In this document: in pieces, positions 34,034 to 42,266 of the stretch
Layout of the letters: every line of letters begins with the position of its first letter
Position numbering within the stretch: position 1 is the first letter of the stretch
Position numbers and translations under genes: made by a program
Notes under the pieces: model-generated
Database searches by the model: none
What the model saw: the letters and a program-made list of their open reading frames with translations, nothing else
Told to the model about the DNA's origin: nothing
From: Denitratisoma sp. DHT3
Lineage (GTDB): Bacteria > Pseudomonadota > Gammaproteobacteria > Burkholderiales > Rhodocyclaceae
DNA: 64,000 nucleotides
Direction: 5' to 3'
Assembly: GCF_007833355.1 (NCBI RefSeq)
Contig: NZ_CP020914.1
Span: forward strand, 2,900,047 to 2,964,046

Positions 34034-36652
34034 ATGAATCGAGTCATCCCGCTGCTGCGCTGTCTGCTGTTCTGTCTGTTCTACGTGTGCGGGGCGGGTG
34101 TCGCCCTTGCCGACCTGCAGTCGTATGAAGCGCGGCTGCCGCCGGAGCTGAGCACCTCGCCACGCCTGTGCGACTTCGCGCCCTGTCGCGACGTGATGCC
34201 CGGAGCGGACGAGTTCTCGGAGCGCAAGGGCCGCCCCCCCTACGTCGAGGCGTACGGCAAGGTGGACGGCGAGCGCAAGCTGCTGGGCTACGTTTTCCTG
34301 TCCACGGACATCGTCGACATCCCCGCCTATTCGGGCAAGCCGGTGGTGACCCTGATCGGCATGGACACCGAGGGCCGTTTCACCGGCTCGAAGATTCTCA
34401 AGCATTCGGAACCCATCCTGCTGCTGGGGATTCCGGAGTCCGAATTGGTGAAATTCACCCGCCAGTACGTCGGGCGCTTCGTCGGCGACAAGCTGGAAAT
34501 CGGCAAGTCGGGCCAGGACGAGGGCGCCATCGGGCTGGACGCGATCACCGGTGCCACGGTCACGGTGATCGCCCAGAATCAGGTGATGCTGCGCTGTGGC
34601 GCCGAAGTGGCGAAGCAGGTTGGCATCATGAAGCCGGTGTCGCTGCCGGCGGCGAAATTCACCTCGGCGGATGCTCCGGCCGACTGGAAGGCGTTGAAGG
34701 GCGAGGGCAGCGTCCAGTTCCTCGAGGTCAAGCCGGAAGACGTGGGCAAGGAGAACAAGGGACAGCCCTACCTGGACATGTGGTTCGGCTATCTCAACCA
34801 GCCGGCGGTGGGCAAGCGCATTCTCGGCGAGGAGGGCTACGCTTCCCTGATGTCGCGCCTCAAGCCCGGCGAGCACGCCATTTTCATCGTCGCCCAGGGA
34901 ACCGATTCCTTCAAGGGCTCCGGCTTCGTCCGCGGCGGTATCTACGACCGGGTGCAGGTGCGCCAGGGCGCCGACACCTACACCTTCCGCGATCTCGACT
35001 ACCTCAACCTGTACAGCATCGCGGCGGGCGGCGCGCCCGAATATCGCGAGTCGGCGATCTTCATCATCCGTTCCGAGAATTTCTCCGCGGCCTATCCCTG
35101 GCAGCTGGTGCTGCTCGCCAACAAGGTGGACCCGCAGACCGGCGCCCGCAACTTCACCAGCTTCCACCAGGAGTACTGGCTGCCGGCCAAGTATCTGGAG
35201 GGCGGCCGTCCCGTCGTCGAGCGGCCCGATCCGACCTGGCTGAAGGTATGGAAGGGGCGTCTCCCCGAAATCGTCGGCTTCATCGCGCTGCTGGGCTTCG
35301 CCGCCCTGGTGTACGGCCTGCGCGACCGACTGGTGCGCCGTTCCACGCGCAAGGACAAGCGCTGGGTGAACATTCCCAAGTATTTCATCTGGACCGTCAG
35401 CATCGTCTTCGTCGGCTTCTCCGCGATGGCGCAGCCTTCGGTGACCCAGGTGCTGACCTGGTTCCACTCGATGCTCTACCAGTGGAAGTGGGAGCTGTTC
35501 CTTTCCGACCCGCTGATCTTCATCTTCTGGTGGTTCATCATCCTCACGGTGTTCTTCTGGGGACGCGGCCTGTTCTGCGGCTGGCTGTGCCCGTTCGGGT
35601 CGCTTTCCGAAATGCTCTTCAAGGTCGCCGGCCGGCTCGGCCTGAAGCGGTTCCAGACGCATCTGCCGATGTGGCTGCATGATCGCCTGAAGTGGGTCAA
35701 GTACGGCGTGTTCTGGGGCCTGCTGGGCGTGTCCTTCTTCTCCATGGGGCTGGCGGAGATGCTGGCCGAGGTGGAGCCGTTCAAGACCACCTTCCTGGTC
35801 GGCCTGCTCAACCGTTCCTGGCCGTATACGCTGTTCGCCGCTTCGCTGCTGGGCATTTCCATTTTCATCGAACGGCCCTTCTGCAAATACCTCTGCCCCC
35901 TGGGCGCGGCGCTGGCGTTGCCGACCACCTTCCGCTGGTTCGGACTGAAGCGCAAGCAGGAGTGCGGCCCCTGCGCCGCCTGCGCCGTCGGCTGCGGCTC
36001 CCTGGCGATCGACGGGTCGGGGCGCATCGACCAGCGCGAGTGCATGCTCTGCCTGGATTGCATGGTGATGTACTACGACAGCCATGCCTGTCCGCCGCTG
36101 GCCCAGGAACGCCGGCATCGCGAGAAGGCGGGCGAGCCGCTGACCGCGATCGGCGCCAACGGCTACTACATCCCGATCAAGCCGATCGCCGCCGATGCGC
36201 CGCCGCCGAAATCGACGATCGCGGCCCGCTCCAAGGCCGACCCGACGATGCTGACCGCGCCGACCCTGCCGCCCTATGCGGATCATCAGGGCGACCCGCT
36301 CGGACTCATCGCCGCCGAAATCTGGGACCACCTGTGGCCCTGGAGCCGGCACGGCTTCCAGCGCCAGCGCGCGATCCAGGGGGCGAGCCTGGCCCTGGCC
36401 GCGATCGTCACCCTGGTGTGGGTGCTGGCGGCGATGGGACGGCTGACCACCGGCGTCGTCCTCGGCTGGTGGGCCGGCTGGAGCCTGTTCGAGATCGTCG
36501 TGCGTCTGGGCTCCAAGCCCTACGTCAAGGAAGGATCCTGGCTGGGACGGCGCTACCGGACGGCCAACACGATGGACATGGTCTGCTACGTCGGCTTCAA
36601 GAACCTGCTGATCGGTGCCGCCCTGTTCGTCGCCATGAAGCTCTTTACCTGA
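34034..36652 (+). CDS. nosR: Membrane flavo-iron-sulfur protein NosR
   Basis: Supports N2O reductase activity, probably by feeding it electrons, and is needed for nosZ expression in some species. The 872-residue protein has a signal peptide and a periplasmic FMN-binding domain with the covalent-flavin motif ITGATVTV (Thr). About six transmembrane helices follow (from residue about 410), with cytoplasmic CGWLCPFG and CKYLCPLG motifs and a C-terminal 4Fe-4S pair (CGPCAACAVGC; CMLCLDC). Length and domain order are normal for clade I systems. Confidence 0.96.
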   Translation: MNRVIPLLRCLLFCLFYVCGAGVALADLQSYEARLPPELSTSPRLCDFAPCRDVMPGADEFSERKGRPPYVEAYGKVDGERKLLGYVFLSTDIVDIPAYSGKPVVTLIGMDTEGRFTGSKILKHSEPILLLGIPESELVKFTRQYVGRFVGDKLEIGKSGQDEGAIGLDAITGATVTVIAQNQVMLRCGAEVAKQVGIMKPVSLPAAKFTSADAPADWKALKGEGSVQFLEVKPEDVGKENKGQPYLDMWFGYLNQPAVGKRILGEEGYASLMSRLKPGEHAIFIVAQGTDSFKGSGFVRGGIYDRVQVRQGADTYTFRDLDYLNLYSIAAGGAPEYRESAIFIIRSENFSAAYPWQLVLLANKVDPQTGARNFTSFHQEYWLPAKYLEGGRPVVERPDPTWLKVWKGRLPEIVGFIALLGFAALVYGLRDRLVRRSTRKDKRWVNIPKYFIWTVSIVFVGFSAMAQPSVTQVLTWFHSMLYQWKWELFLSDPLIFIFWWFIILTVFFWGRGLFCGWLCPFGSLSEMLFKVAGRLGLKRFQTHLPMWLHDRLKWVKYGVFWGLLGVSFFSMGLAEMLAEVEPFKTTFLVGLLNRSWPYTLFAASLLGISIFIERPFCKYLCPLGAALALPTTFRWFGLKRKQECGPCAACAVGCGSLAIDGSGRIDQRECMLCLDCMVMYYDSHACPPLAQERRHREKAGEPLTAIGANGYYIPIKPIAADAPPPKSTIAARSKADPTMLTAPTLPPYADHQGDPLGLIAAEIWDHLWPWSRHGFQRQRAIQGASLALAAIVTLVWVLAAMGRLTTGVVLGWWAGWSLFEIVVRLGSKPYVKEGSWLGRRYRTANTMDMVCYVGFKNLLIGAALFVAMKLFT

Positions 36653-36675
36653 CCGGCTTGGCGATCGCGCGACGC

Positions 36676-37956
36676 ATGGGAGGCTTGTCTGTCGCCGGCC
36701 GGCTGCCGGCCTGGGTGATGTTGCTGCTGGTCCTGGGGGCGGGCTCCGTCCGCGCCGCGACCTGGCAGGTGGCGCCGGGACAGTCGGTGGCGGCCGCGGT
36801 CGCCCGCGCCGCGCCGGGCGACACGGTGCAGGTCGAGGCCGGGCGCTACGAGGAGCGCCTGCGCATCGACAAGCCCCTCACGCTGCTCGGCGTCGGCCAC
36901 CCCACCCTGGCCGGCGGCCTGGAGGGAGACACCATCCGCATCGTCGCGCCCGACGTGACCGTGCAGGGCTTCATCGTCGCCGATTCGGGCGACTCCCTGG
37001 AGCGGCAGAACGCCGGCATCTACGTCCAGCCCGGCGCCCACCGCGCGCGGATCCTGGACTGCGTTTTCTCCTATACCCTGTTCGGGCTCTGGATCGAGGG
37101 CGCCAACGACGTCGAGGTGCGCGGCAACCTGATCACCGGCAAGCGCGACTACGCCTCCTCCCAGCGCGGCAACGGCATCCAGCTCTACAACACCCAGGGC
37201 GCCCGCATCGTGGACAACCGGATCAGCTTCGTGCGCGACGCGATCTATGTCGATGTCAGCCACCATGCGCAGTTCCGCGGCAACCGGATGCACCACTCGC
37301 GCTACGGCACCCACTACATGAACTCCTACTACAACGTCTGGGAGGACAACGAGAGTTTCCACAACCGGGGCGGCCTGGCGCTGATGGAAGTTCGCAACCA
37401 GGTGGTGCGCAACAATCGGGCCTGGGGCAATTCCGATCATGGCATCATGCTGCGCACCATCCAGGACTCGGTGGTGGAGAACAACGTCGTCGCCGGCAAT
37501 GGCCGCGGCCTGTTCATCTATGACGCGGAATACATCACCTTGAACGGCAATCTGATCATCGACAATCGGGTCGGGGTGCATATGTCCGCCGGCTCGACGC
37601 GGAACGAGGTGGAGGACAACGACCTGATCCAGAATCGGGAACAGATCCGCTACATCGCCAGCCGCGACGAGCCGTGGGGCGTCAGACGCGGCAACTACTG
37701 GAGCAATTACCTGGGGTGGGATCGCGATGGCGACGGCATCGGCGACGTGCCCTACGAGGCCAGCGACATGGTCGATCGCCTGACCTGGCGCTATCCTCTG
37801 ATGCGGCTGCTGATGGCCAGTCCGGCCTTGCAGACCCTGCGCCTGATCGCCCAGCAGTTTCCGTTGCTGCGCGCGCCCAGCGTGGTGGATGCGCATCCCC
37901 GCATGAAACCGATCCATACCGACTGGAGGCAGTGGCTTGGCAAGCAATATCGTTGA
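36676..37956 (+). CDS. nosD: Periplasmic copper-site maturation protein NosD
   Basis: Right-handed beta-helix protein needed for assembling the CuZ cluster of NosZ, acting with the NosFY transporter. The 426-residue protein has a signal peptide (WVMLLLVLGAGSVRA) and repeated beta-helix rungs (VEVRGNLITG, ARIVDNRIS, AQFRGNRMHHSRYGTHYMNS, SVVENNVVAGNGRGLFIY), ending in the NYWSNYLGWDRDGDGIGDVPY motif typical of NosD. It starts 23 bases after nosR and its end overlaps nosF. Confidence 0.95.
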   Translation: MGGLSVAGRLPAWVMLLLVLGAGSVRAATWQVAPGQSVAAAVARAAPGDTVQVEAGRYEERLRIDKPLTLLGVGHPTLAGGLEGDTIRIVAPDVTVQGFIVADSGDSLERQNAGIYVQPGAHRARILDCVFSYTLFGLWIEGANDVEVRGNLITGKRDYASSQRGNGIQLYNTQGARIVDNRISFVRDAIYVDVSHHAQFRGNRMHHSRYGTHYMNSYYNVWEDNESFHNRGGLALMEVRNQVVRNNRAWGNSDHGIMLRTIQDSVVENNVVAGNGRGLFIYDAEYITLNGNLIIDNRVGVHMSAGSTRNEVEDNDLIQNREQIRYIASRDEPWGVRRGNYWSNYLGWDRDGDGIGDVPYEASDMVDRLTWRYPLMRLLMASPALQTLRLIAQQFPLLRAPSVVDAHPRMKPIHTDWRQWLGKQYR

Positions 37957-38866
37957 AGTGCGACAGGTCGGCAAGCAGTACGGCGCGGTGCGGGCCGTGG
38001 AGGCGGTCGACCTGGACATCCCGCGCGGCCAGCTGTTCGGCTTGATCGGCCACAATGGCGCCGGCAAGAGCACCCTGTTCAAGATGATGCTGGGGCTTCT
38101 GACCCCCAGCGGCGGACGCATCGAGATCGACGGCCAGCCGGTCGGCGCCAGCGGCTTCCGCGCGGTTCGGCGCAAGATCGGCTACCTGCCGGAGAACCTG
38201 GCGCTCTACGACAACCTCACCGGCCTCGAGACCCTGGCGTTCTACGCCCGTCTCAAGGCGGCGCCGCTCGACCAGTGCCCGGCCCTGTTGGCGCGGGTGG
38301 GATTGTCCGCCGCCGCCAACCGCTACGTCCGCGAATATTCCAAGGGGATGCGCCAGCGGCTGGGTTTCGCCCAGGCGCTGCTCGGCGCGCCGAGCCTGCT
38401 GTTCCTCGACGAACCGACCAACGGCCTCGATCCCGAGGCGATCCGCGACTTCTACCGTCAATTGCGGGAACTCGGCGCCGCCGGCACCACCATCATCCTC
38501 ACCTCGCACATCCTGTCGGAAATCCAGGAGCGGGTGGACCGCCTGGCGATCATGCAGAACGGCCGCATCCGCGCCGAGGGCAGCGTGCAGGCGCTGCGCG
38601 AATCGGTGAATCTGCCGCTCACCTTCGAGGTCAGGATGGCGCCGGATCAGATCGGCCTGGCGCGCCAGGCGCTGGCCGGACTGCCCCTGGAGCCGGCGGC
38701 GGAAGAGGATGGCGTGCTGCGCTTCAGTTGCGAGCGGGAGATGAAAATGCGGGCGGTGGCGGCGCTGGCCGCCCTGGATGGGCGCGTGCAGGACCTCCAT
38801 GTGCATGAGCCGACCCTGGAGGACGTGTTCTTTGGCTACGCGGAGGGCCGCCATGAGTCAGCTTGA
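37937..38866 (+). CDS. nosF: ABC transporter ATPase NosF
   Basis: Cytoplasmic ATPase of the NosDFY complex for CuZ maturation. The 309-residue protein has Walker A GHNGAGKST, Q-loop-type YLPENLALYDNLTG, signature YSKGMRQRLGFAQAL, Walker B LLFLDEPTNGLDP and a switch His in TSHILSE. The start is a TTG at 37937 inside the nosD end, chosen because GGAGG lies 8 bases upstream and the family N-terminus fits. It overlaps nosY by 14 bases. Confidence 0.95.
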   Translation: MASNIVEVRQVGKQYGAVRAVEAVDLDIPRGQLFGLIGHNGAGKSTLFKMMLGLLTPSGGRIEIDGQPVGASGFRAVRRKIGYLPENLALYDNLTGLETLAFYARLKAAPLDQCPALLARVGLSAAANRYVREYSKGMRQRLGFAQALLGAPSLLFLDEPTNGLDPEAIRDFYRQLRELGAAGTTIILTSHILSEIQERVDRLAIMQNGRIRAEGSVQALRESVNLPLTFEVRMAPDQIGLARQALAGLPLEPAAEEDGVLRFSCEREMKMRAVAALAALDGRVQDLHVHEPTLEDVFFGYAEGRHESA

Positions 38867-39677
38867 ATTGCGCCAGGTTCTGACCCTGGCCGGCAAGGAG
38901 TTCTGGGACCGCCTGCGCAACCGCTGGGTGCTGGCGGTGGCCCTGGTGTTCGCCGTGTTCGCGCTGGTGATCGCCTATTTCGGTTCCGCCCAGCAGGGCG
39001 CCGCCGGTTTCCGCTCGATCGAGCTGACCATCGCCTCGCTGGTCAGCCTGGTGATCTACCTGATTCCGCTGATCGCCCTGTTGCTGGGGTTCGACGCCAT
39101 TGTCGGGGAGCGCGAGCGGGGGTCGCTCGACCTGTTGCTGTCGATGCCGATCACGCGCCTGGAACTGCTGCTCGGCAAGTACCTGGGCCTGGCCGGCGCG
39201 CTGTCCTTTTCCACGGTGCTCGGCTTCGGCCTGGCGGGGCTCCTGATCTCCTTCCACCTCGATCTCTCCGGGCTGTTCCATTACGCTGGCTTCATGCTCA
39301 GTTCGATCCTGCTGGGCCTGGCCTTTCTCAGCCTGGCGGTGATGCTCTCGGTCTTCGCCGCCGACCGCACCCGGGCCTCGGGCATGGCGATCGCCACGTG
39401 GTTCTTTTTCGTCCTGGTGTTCGACCTGCTGCTGCTGGGCGGCCTGGTGGCCACCGGCGGCAAGTACGGCGGCGCGATCTTCCCCTATCTGCTGATGCTC
39501 AATCCCGCCGACATCTACCGCGTGCTCAACGTGTTCAGCATGGAGGAGGTGCGCACCCTCTACGGCCTGTCCACCGTCTTCCCCGGCATGCTGGCCAATC
39601 CCTGGCTGCTGGGCGGCCTGATGGGATTGTGGATCGTCGCCCCCCTGTCCATCGCCTATTGGAGATTCCGTCCATGA
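38853..39677 (+). CDS. nosY: ABC transporter permease NosY
   Basis: Membrane half of the NosFY transporter that works with NosD on the copper centre of NosZ. The 274-residue protein has about six transmembrane helices and the conserved N-terminal LAGKEFWDRLRNRWVLAV, then GERERGSLDLLLSMPITR. It begins inside nosF and its stop overlaps the nosL start (ATGA), so nosD-F-Y-L is one tightly coupled unit. Confidence 0.95.
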   Translation: MSQLELRQVLTLAGKEFWDRLRNRWVLAVALVFAVFALVIAYFGSAQQGAAGFRSIELTIASLVSLVIYLIPLIALLLGFDAIVGERERGSLDLLLSMPITRLELLLGKYLGLAGALSFSTVLGFGLAGLLISFHLDLSGLFHYAGFMLSSILLGLAFLSLAVMLSVFAADRTRASGMAIATWFFFVLVFDLLLLGGLVATGGKYGGAIFPYLLMLNPADIYRVLNVFSMEEVRTLYGLSTVFPGMLANPWLLGGLMGLWIVAPLSIAYWRFRP

Positions 39678-40183
39678 CCCTGCACCGCCACCTCCTGCCC
39701 CTGCTTTTCGCCCTGCTCGCCGGTTGCGGCCAGCAGGCCGGCGACAGCGCCGCCGCCGTCGACTTCACCCAGGACACGATCTGCACCCTGGACGGCATGG
39801 TGCTGGCCGAATTCCCCGGCCCCAAGGGGCAGATCCATTACGCCGGCGCCGCGGTGCCGGAGTTCTTCTGCGATACCGTCGAAGTGCTGGCGGCCCTGCT
39901 CCAGCCCGAGCAGGCGCGCAAGGTGCGGGCCGCCTACGTGCAGGACATGGGCGCGGCCGACTGGGCCAAGCCGCGCGGCCACTGGATCGACGCGCGCCAG
40001 GCGTTCTACGTCAAGGACAGCAGGCTGCGCGGCTCGATGGGACCCACGCTGGTCAGTTTCGCCAGCGAGACGGCGGCCCGCGAGTTCGTCGCCAAGCAGG
40101 GCGGTACCGTGCTGAGCTTCGCCCAGGTGACGCCGGCGATGGTGAACCTCGACGGCGGCGCGCTGCACGACCAGAGGATGTGA
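39674..40183 (+). CDS. nosL: Copper-binding lipoprotein NosL
   Basis: Outer-membrane-anchored Cu(I) chaperone for N2O reductase. The 169-residue precursor has a lipobox (LLAGC) and the family segments CTLDGMVLAEFPGPKGQIHY, FFCDTVEVL and SMGPTLVSFASETAAREFVAKQGG. Met and Cys residues (DGM, FFCD) are likely copper ligands. It is translationally coupled to nosY. Confidence 0.94.
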   Translation: MTLHRHLLPLLFALLAGCGQQAGDSAAAVDFTQDTICTLDGMVLAEFPGPKGQIHYAGAAVPEFFCDTVEVLAALLQPEQARKVRAAYVQDMGAADWAKPRGHWIDARQAFYVKDSRLRGSMGPTLVSFASETAAREFVAKQGGTVLSFAQVTPAMVNLDGGALHDQRM

Positions 40184-40186
40184 ACC

Positions 40187-40456
40187 GTGCATCTCTTCTA
40201 CGACAGCATCGATCACGACAGCGCCCAGCGCATCGAGCAGCTGACCCGGCTCATCTACGAGCTGCGGGAAAATCGCAAGGCGCTGCTGGCGCGTCACCAG
40301 GTGGAGGACGAGGCGGAACTGCTGGCGGCGATCCGCGCCGGGCGCCTGGCCGAGCACCCCGCCTACGACGATTACCTCGGCCTGCATGCGGTGCGCGACC
40401 TGCGCGAAAACCTGCGCGCCGAGCTGGCGGAATCGCTGAAGGAGGCCAACCGCTGA
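40187..40456 (+). CDS. Small charged protein encoded behind nosL, unknown function
   Basis: An 89-residue helical, highly charged protein (RIEQLTRLIYELRENRKALLARHQVEDEAELLAAIRAG). No signal peptide or membrane segment is seen. The start is a GTG at 40187, three bases after the nosL stop, and the stop overlaps the next ATG, so it belongs to the nos transcript. I do not recognise a family. It may form a pair with the following gene. Confidence 0.7.
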   Translation: MHLFYDSIDHDSAQRIEQLTRLIYELRENRKALLARHQVEDEAELLAAIRAGRLAEHPAYDDYLGLHAVRDLRENLRAELAESLKEANR

Positions 40457-40806
40457 TGCAGCATCTGGAACTTTGCGAGCGCATTCTCGAGCACTACGGC
40501 GCCGCCGGCCGGGTGGCCGCCGAGACCCTGCAGGACGCACTGCGGCTCAACTTCGACAACGGCGTGGAAATGGAGGTGCGCTATCCCCTGTCCGACGCCT
40601 ATGCGATCGCCTGGCGCTGGGGCGAGGCCGAGTTGCGCATCGACACCGCGCCGCTCCACCCCGAGCTGGCCACTTTTCCCAACCACCTGCACCGCGACGA
40701 CGGCAGCCTGGCCGCCGACCCGCTGACCCGCATCGACGCCGCGCCCTGGGACAACTTGCGGGCGGTGATCGACGCGGTGTTGCAGGCTCCCCTGCTGGAG
40801 ACCTGA
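40456..40806 (+). CDS. Small protein, possibly of the TumE/DUF6516 type, behind nosL
   Basis: A 116-residue soluble alpha/beta protein. The core (GVEMEVRYPLSDAYAIAWRWGEAELRIDT, then TFPNHLHRDDGSLAADPLTRIDAAPWDNLRAVIDAVL) resembles by eye the TumE-like/DUF6516 toxin family, in which a His-rich loop precedes a C-terminal helix. The match is a weak visual one. Its ATG overlaps the stop of the preceding small gene. If the resemblance is right, the pair would be a toxin-antitoxin-like module tied to the nos operon; otherwise it is an unnamed nos accessory. Confidence 0.6.
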   Translation: MQHLELCERILEHYGAAGRVAAETLQDALRLNFDNGVEMEVRYPLSDAYAIAWRWGEAELRIDTAPLHPELATFPNHLHRDDGSLAADPLTRIDAAPWDNLRAVIDAVLQAPLLET

Positions 40807-40827
40807 GCAGGACTGAACAGGGAATTG

Positions 40828-40850
40828 GCGCCGCGTCAGAGCCGCGGCGC
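40828..40850. terminator. GC hairpin between convergent nos and efflux operons
   Basis: GCGCCGCG (40828-40835) and CGCGGCGC (40843-40850) form a perfect 8-bp stem with a 7-base loop containing the stop codon of the outer-membrane channel gene. There is no T-tract, so efficiency is uncertain, but the position between converging operons fits a shared transcription barrier. Confidence 0.4.
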
Positions 40851-42266
40851 GCGCCAGCCGCCGCCCAGAGCCTTGAACAGATCCACCGCGGCCGCCAGCC
40901 GCGCCTGGCGGCTGCCGGCGTGGGACTGGCGGGCCTCATCCACGGCGCGCTGGGACTCCAGCAACTGGGCATAGGCCGAATAGCCGGCCTCGTAACGGGC
41001 GCGCATCACCCGCAGCGCCTGCTGCGCGGCGTCGAGGCGGGCGGCCTGGGCCTGTTCGGCTTCGGTATTCTCCCGCACGCTCACCAGAGCGTCGCGGACA
41101 TCCTTGAAGGCACCTTGCACCGCCTTCTGGTAATCCGCCGCCGCCTGGCGCTGACGCGCCGTCGCCTGGTCCACCTGGGCGGCGTGGCGTCCCGCGTCGA
41201 GCAGGGGCATGGTCAGGCCGAGACCGGCCGACCAGGCGCCCGAGGCGGTGGAGAACAGGCTGCTCAGGGCCCGGCTTTCGCTGCCCAGGCTGCCGGTGAG
41301 GGAGAGGGTGGGAAACAGCGCCGCCTTCACCACGCCGATCTGGGCGTTCGCGGCGACCAGCGTTTCCTCGGCCTGGCGCACGTCGGGCCGGGTTTCCAGC
41401 AGGCTCGACGGCAGGCCGGGTGGCGGCACCGGCGGCACCGGCAGCTGTTCCAGATCGCCGGGCGCCAGCGCCAGGTCGGGCTGGCCGGTGAGCAGCGCCA
41501 GTTGATGCTCGGCCTGTGCCCGCTGGCGCCGCAGACCCGCGGTCTGCGCCCGCGCCGCGGCCAGCGCGTTCTCGGCCTGGAGCCGTTCCAGCGGCGAGAC
41601 CGCGCCGGCTGCGAGACGGCTTTGCATGATCCTCAGCGAGTCCGCGTAGCTGGCCTCGCTGTCGGCGGCGGCGGCCACCTGGACGTCCAGTGCGCGCAGG
41701 CCCAGATAGCTGCTGCTGACCAGCGCGGCGACCGACAGCCGCACGGTGTCGCGGGCATAGCGTCCGGCCATGGCCTGGGCGCGGGACGCCTCGTCGGCGC
41801 GCCGCAATCGTCCCCAGACGTCCAGTTCGAAGGCGGTGGTCAGGGCGGCCTTGCGGTTGTCGCGCAGCGTCGGCGTGCCCGGCGGCATCGGCGTGGCGGT
41901 GGTGGTGCTGGCCCGGGTCCGCGTGGCGCCGGCCTCCAGTTTCACCTCCGGCAGCAAGGCGGCGCCGGTCTCACGCATGGCCGCGTCGGCTTCCTCCATC
42001 CGCGCCACGGCCGCCAGCAGGTCGGCGTTGCGGCCCAGGGCGTCGGCGACCAGCCGGTCCAGCATGGGATCGTGGAACAGTTTCCACCACTCGGCCTCCA
42101 CCGTCGCGGTGGGCTCGCTGCTTGGCGTCCTGGCGGCGGCGTATTGTGCCGGCAGGCTGCCGGCGCTGACGGGGCGCTGATAGTCGGGGCCGATGGCGCA
42201 GCCGGCGAGGACCAGCGCGAGCGAGGCGGCAAGGGGTGTGGCAAAGGCGGGCTTGCTCATGCTCAT
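40836..42266 (-). CDS. RND efflux outer-membrane channel lipoprotein (NodT/OprM family)
   Basis: Outer-membrane exit duct of a tripartite pump. The 476-residue precursor has a lipobox (LVLAGC), the family start AIGPDYQRP, and two OEP repeats of coiled-coil helices (NADLLAAVARMEEADAAMRETGAALLPEVKLEAG; ARQRQAAADYQKAVQGAFKDVRDALVSVR). Its start overlaps the stop of the pump gene (ATGA-type), and the order adaptor-pump-channel is the typical one. Confidence 0.92.
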   Translation of the reverse strand: MSMSKPAFATPLAASLALVLAGCAIGPDYQRPVSAGSLPAQYAAARTPSSEPTATVEAEWWKLFHDPMLDRLVADALGRNADLLAAVARMEEADAAMRETGAALLPEVKLEAGATRTRASTTTATPMPPGTPTLRDNRKAALTTAFELDVWGRLRRADEASRAQAMAGRYARDTVRLSVAALVSSSYLGLRALDVQVAAAADSEASYADSLRIMQSRLAAGAVSPLERLQAENALAAARAQTAGLRRQRAQAEHQLALLTGQPDLALAPGDLEQLPVPPVPPPGLPSSLLETRPDVRQAEETLVAANAQIGVVKAALFPTLSLTGSLGSESRALSSLFSTASGAWSAGLGLTMPLLDAGRHAAQVDQATARQRQAAADYQKAVQGAFKDVRDALVSVRENTEAEQAQAARLDAAQQALRVMRARYEAGYSAYAQLLESQRAVDEARQSHAGSRQARLAAAVDLFKALGGGWRAPRL

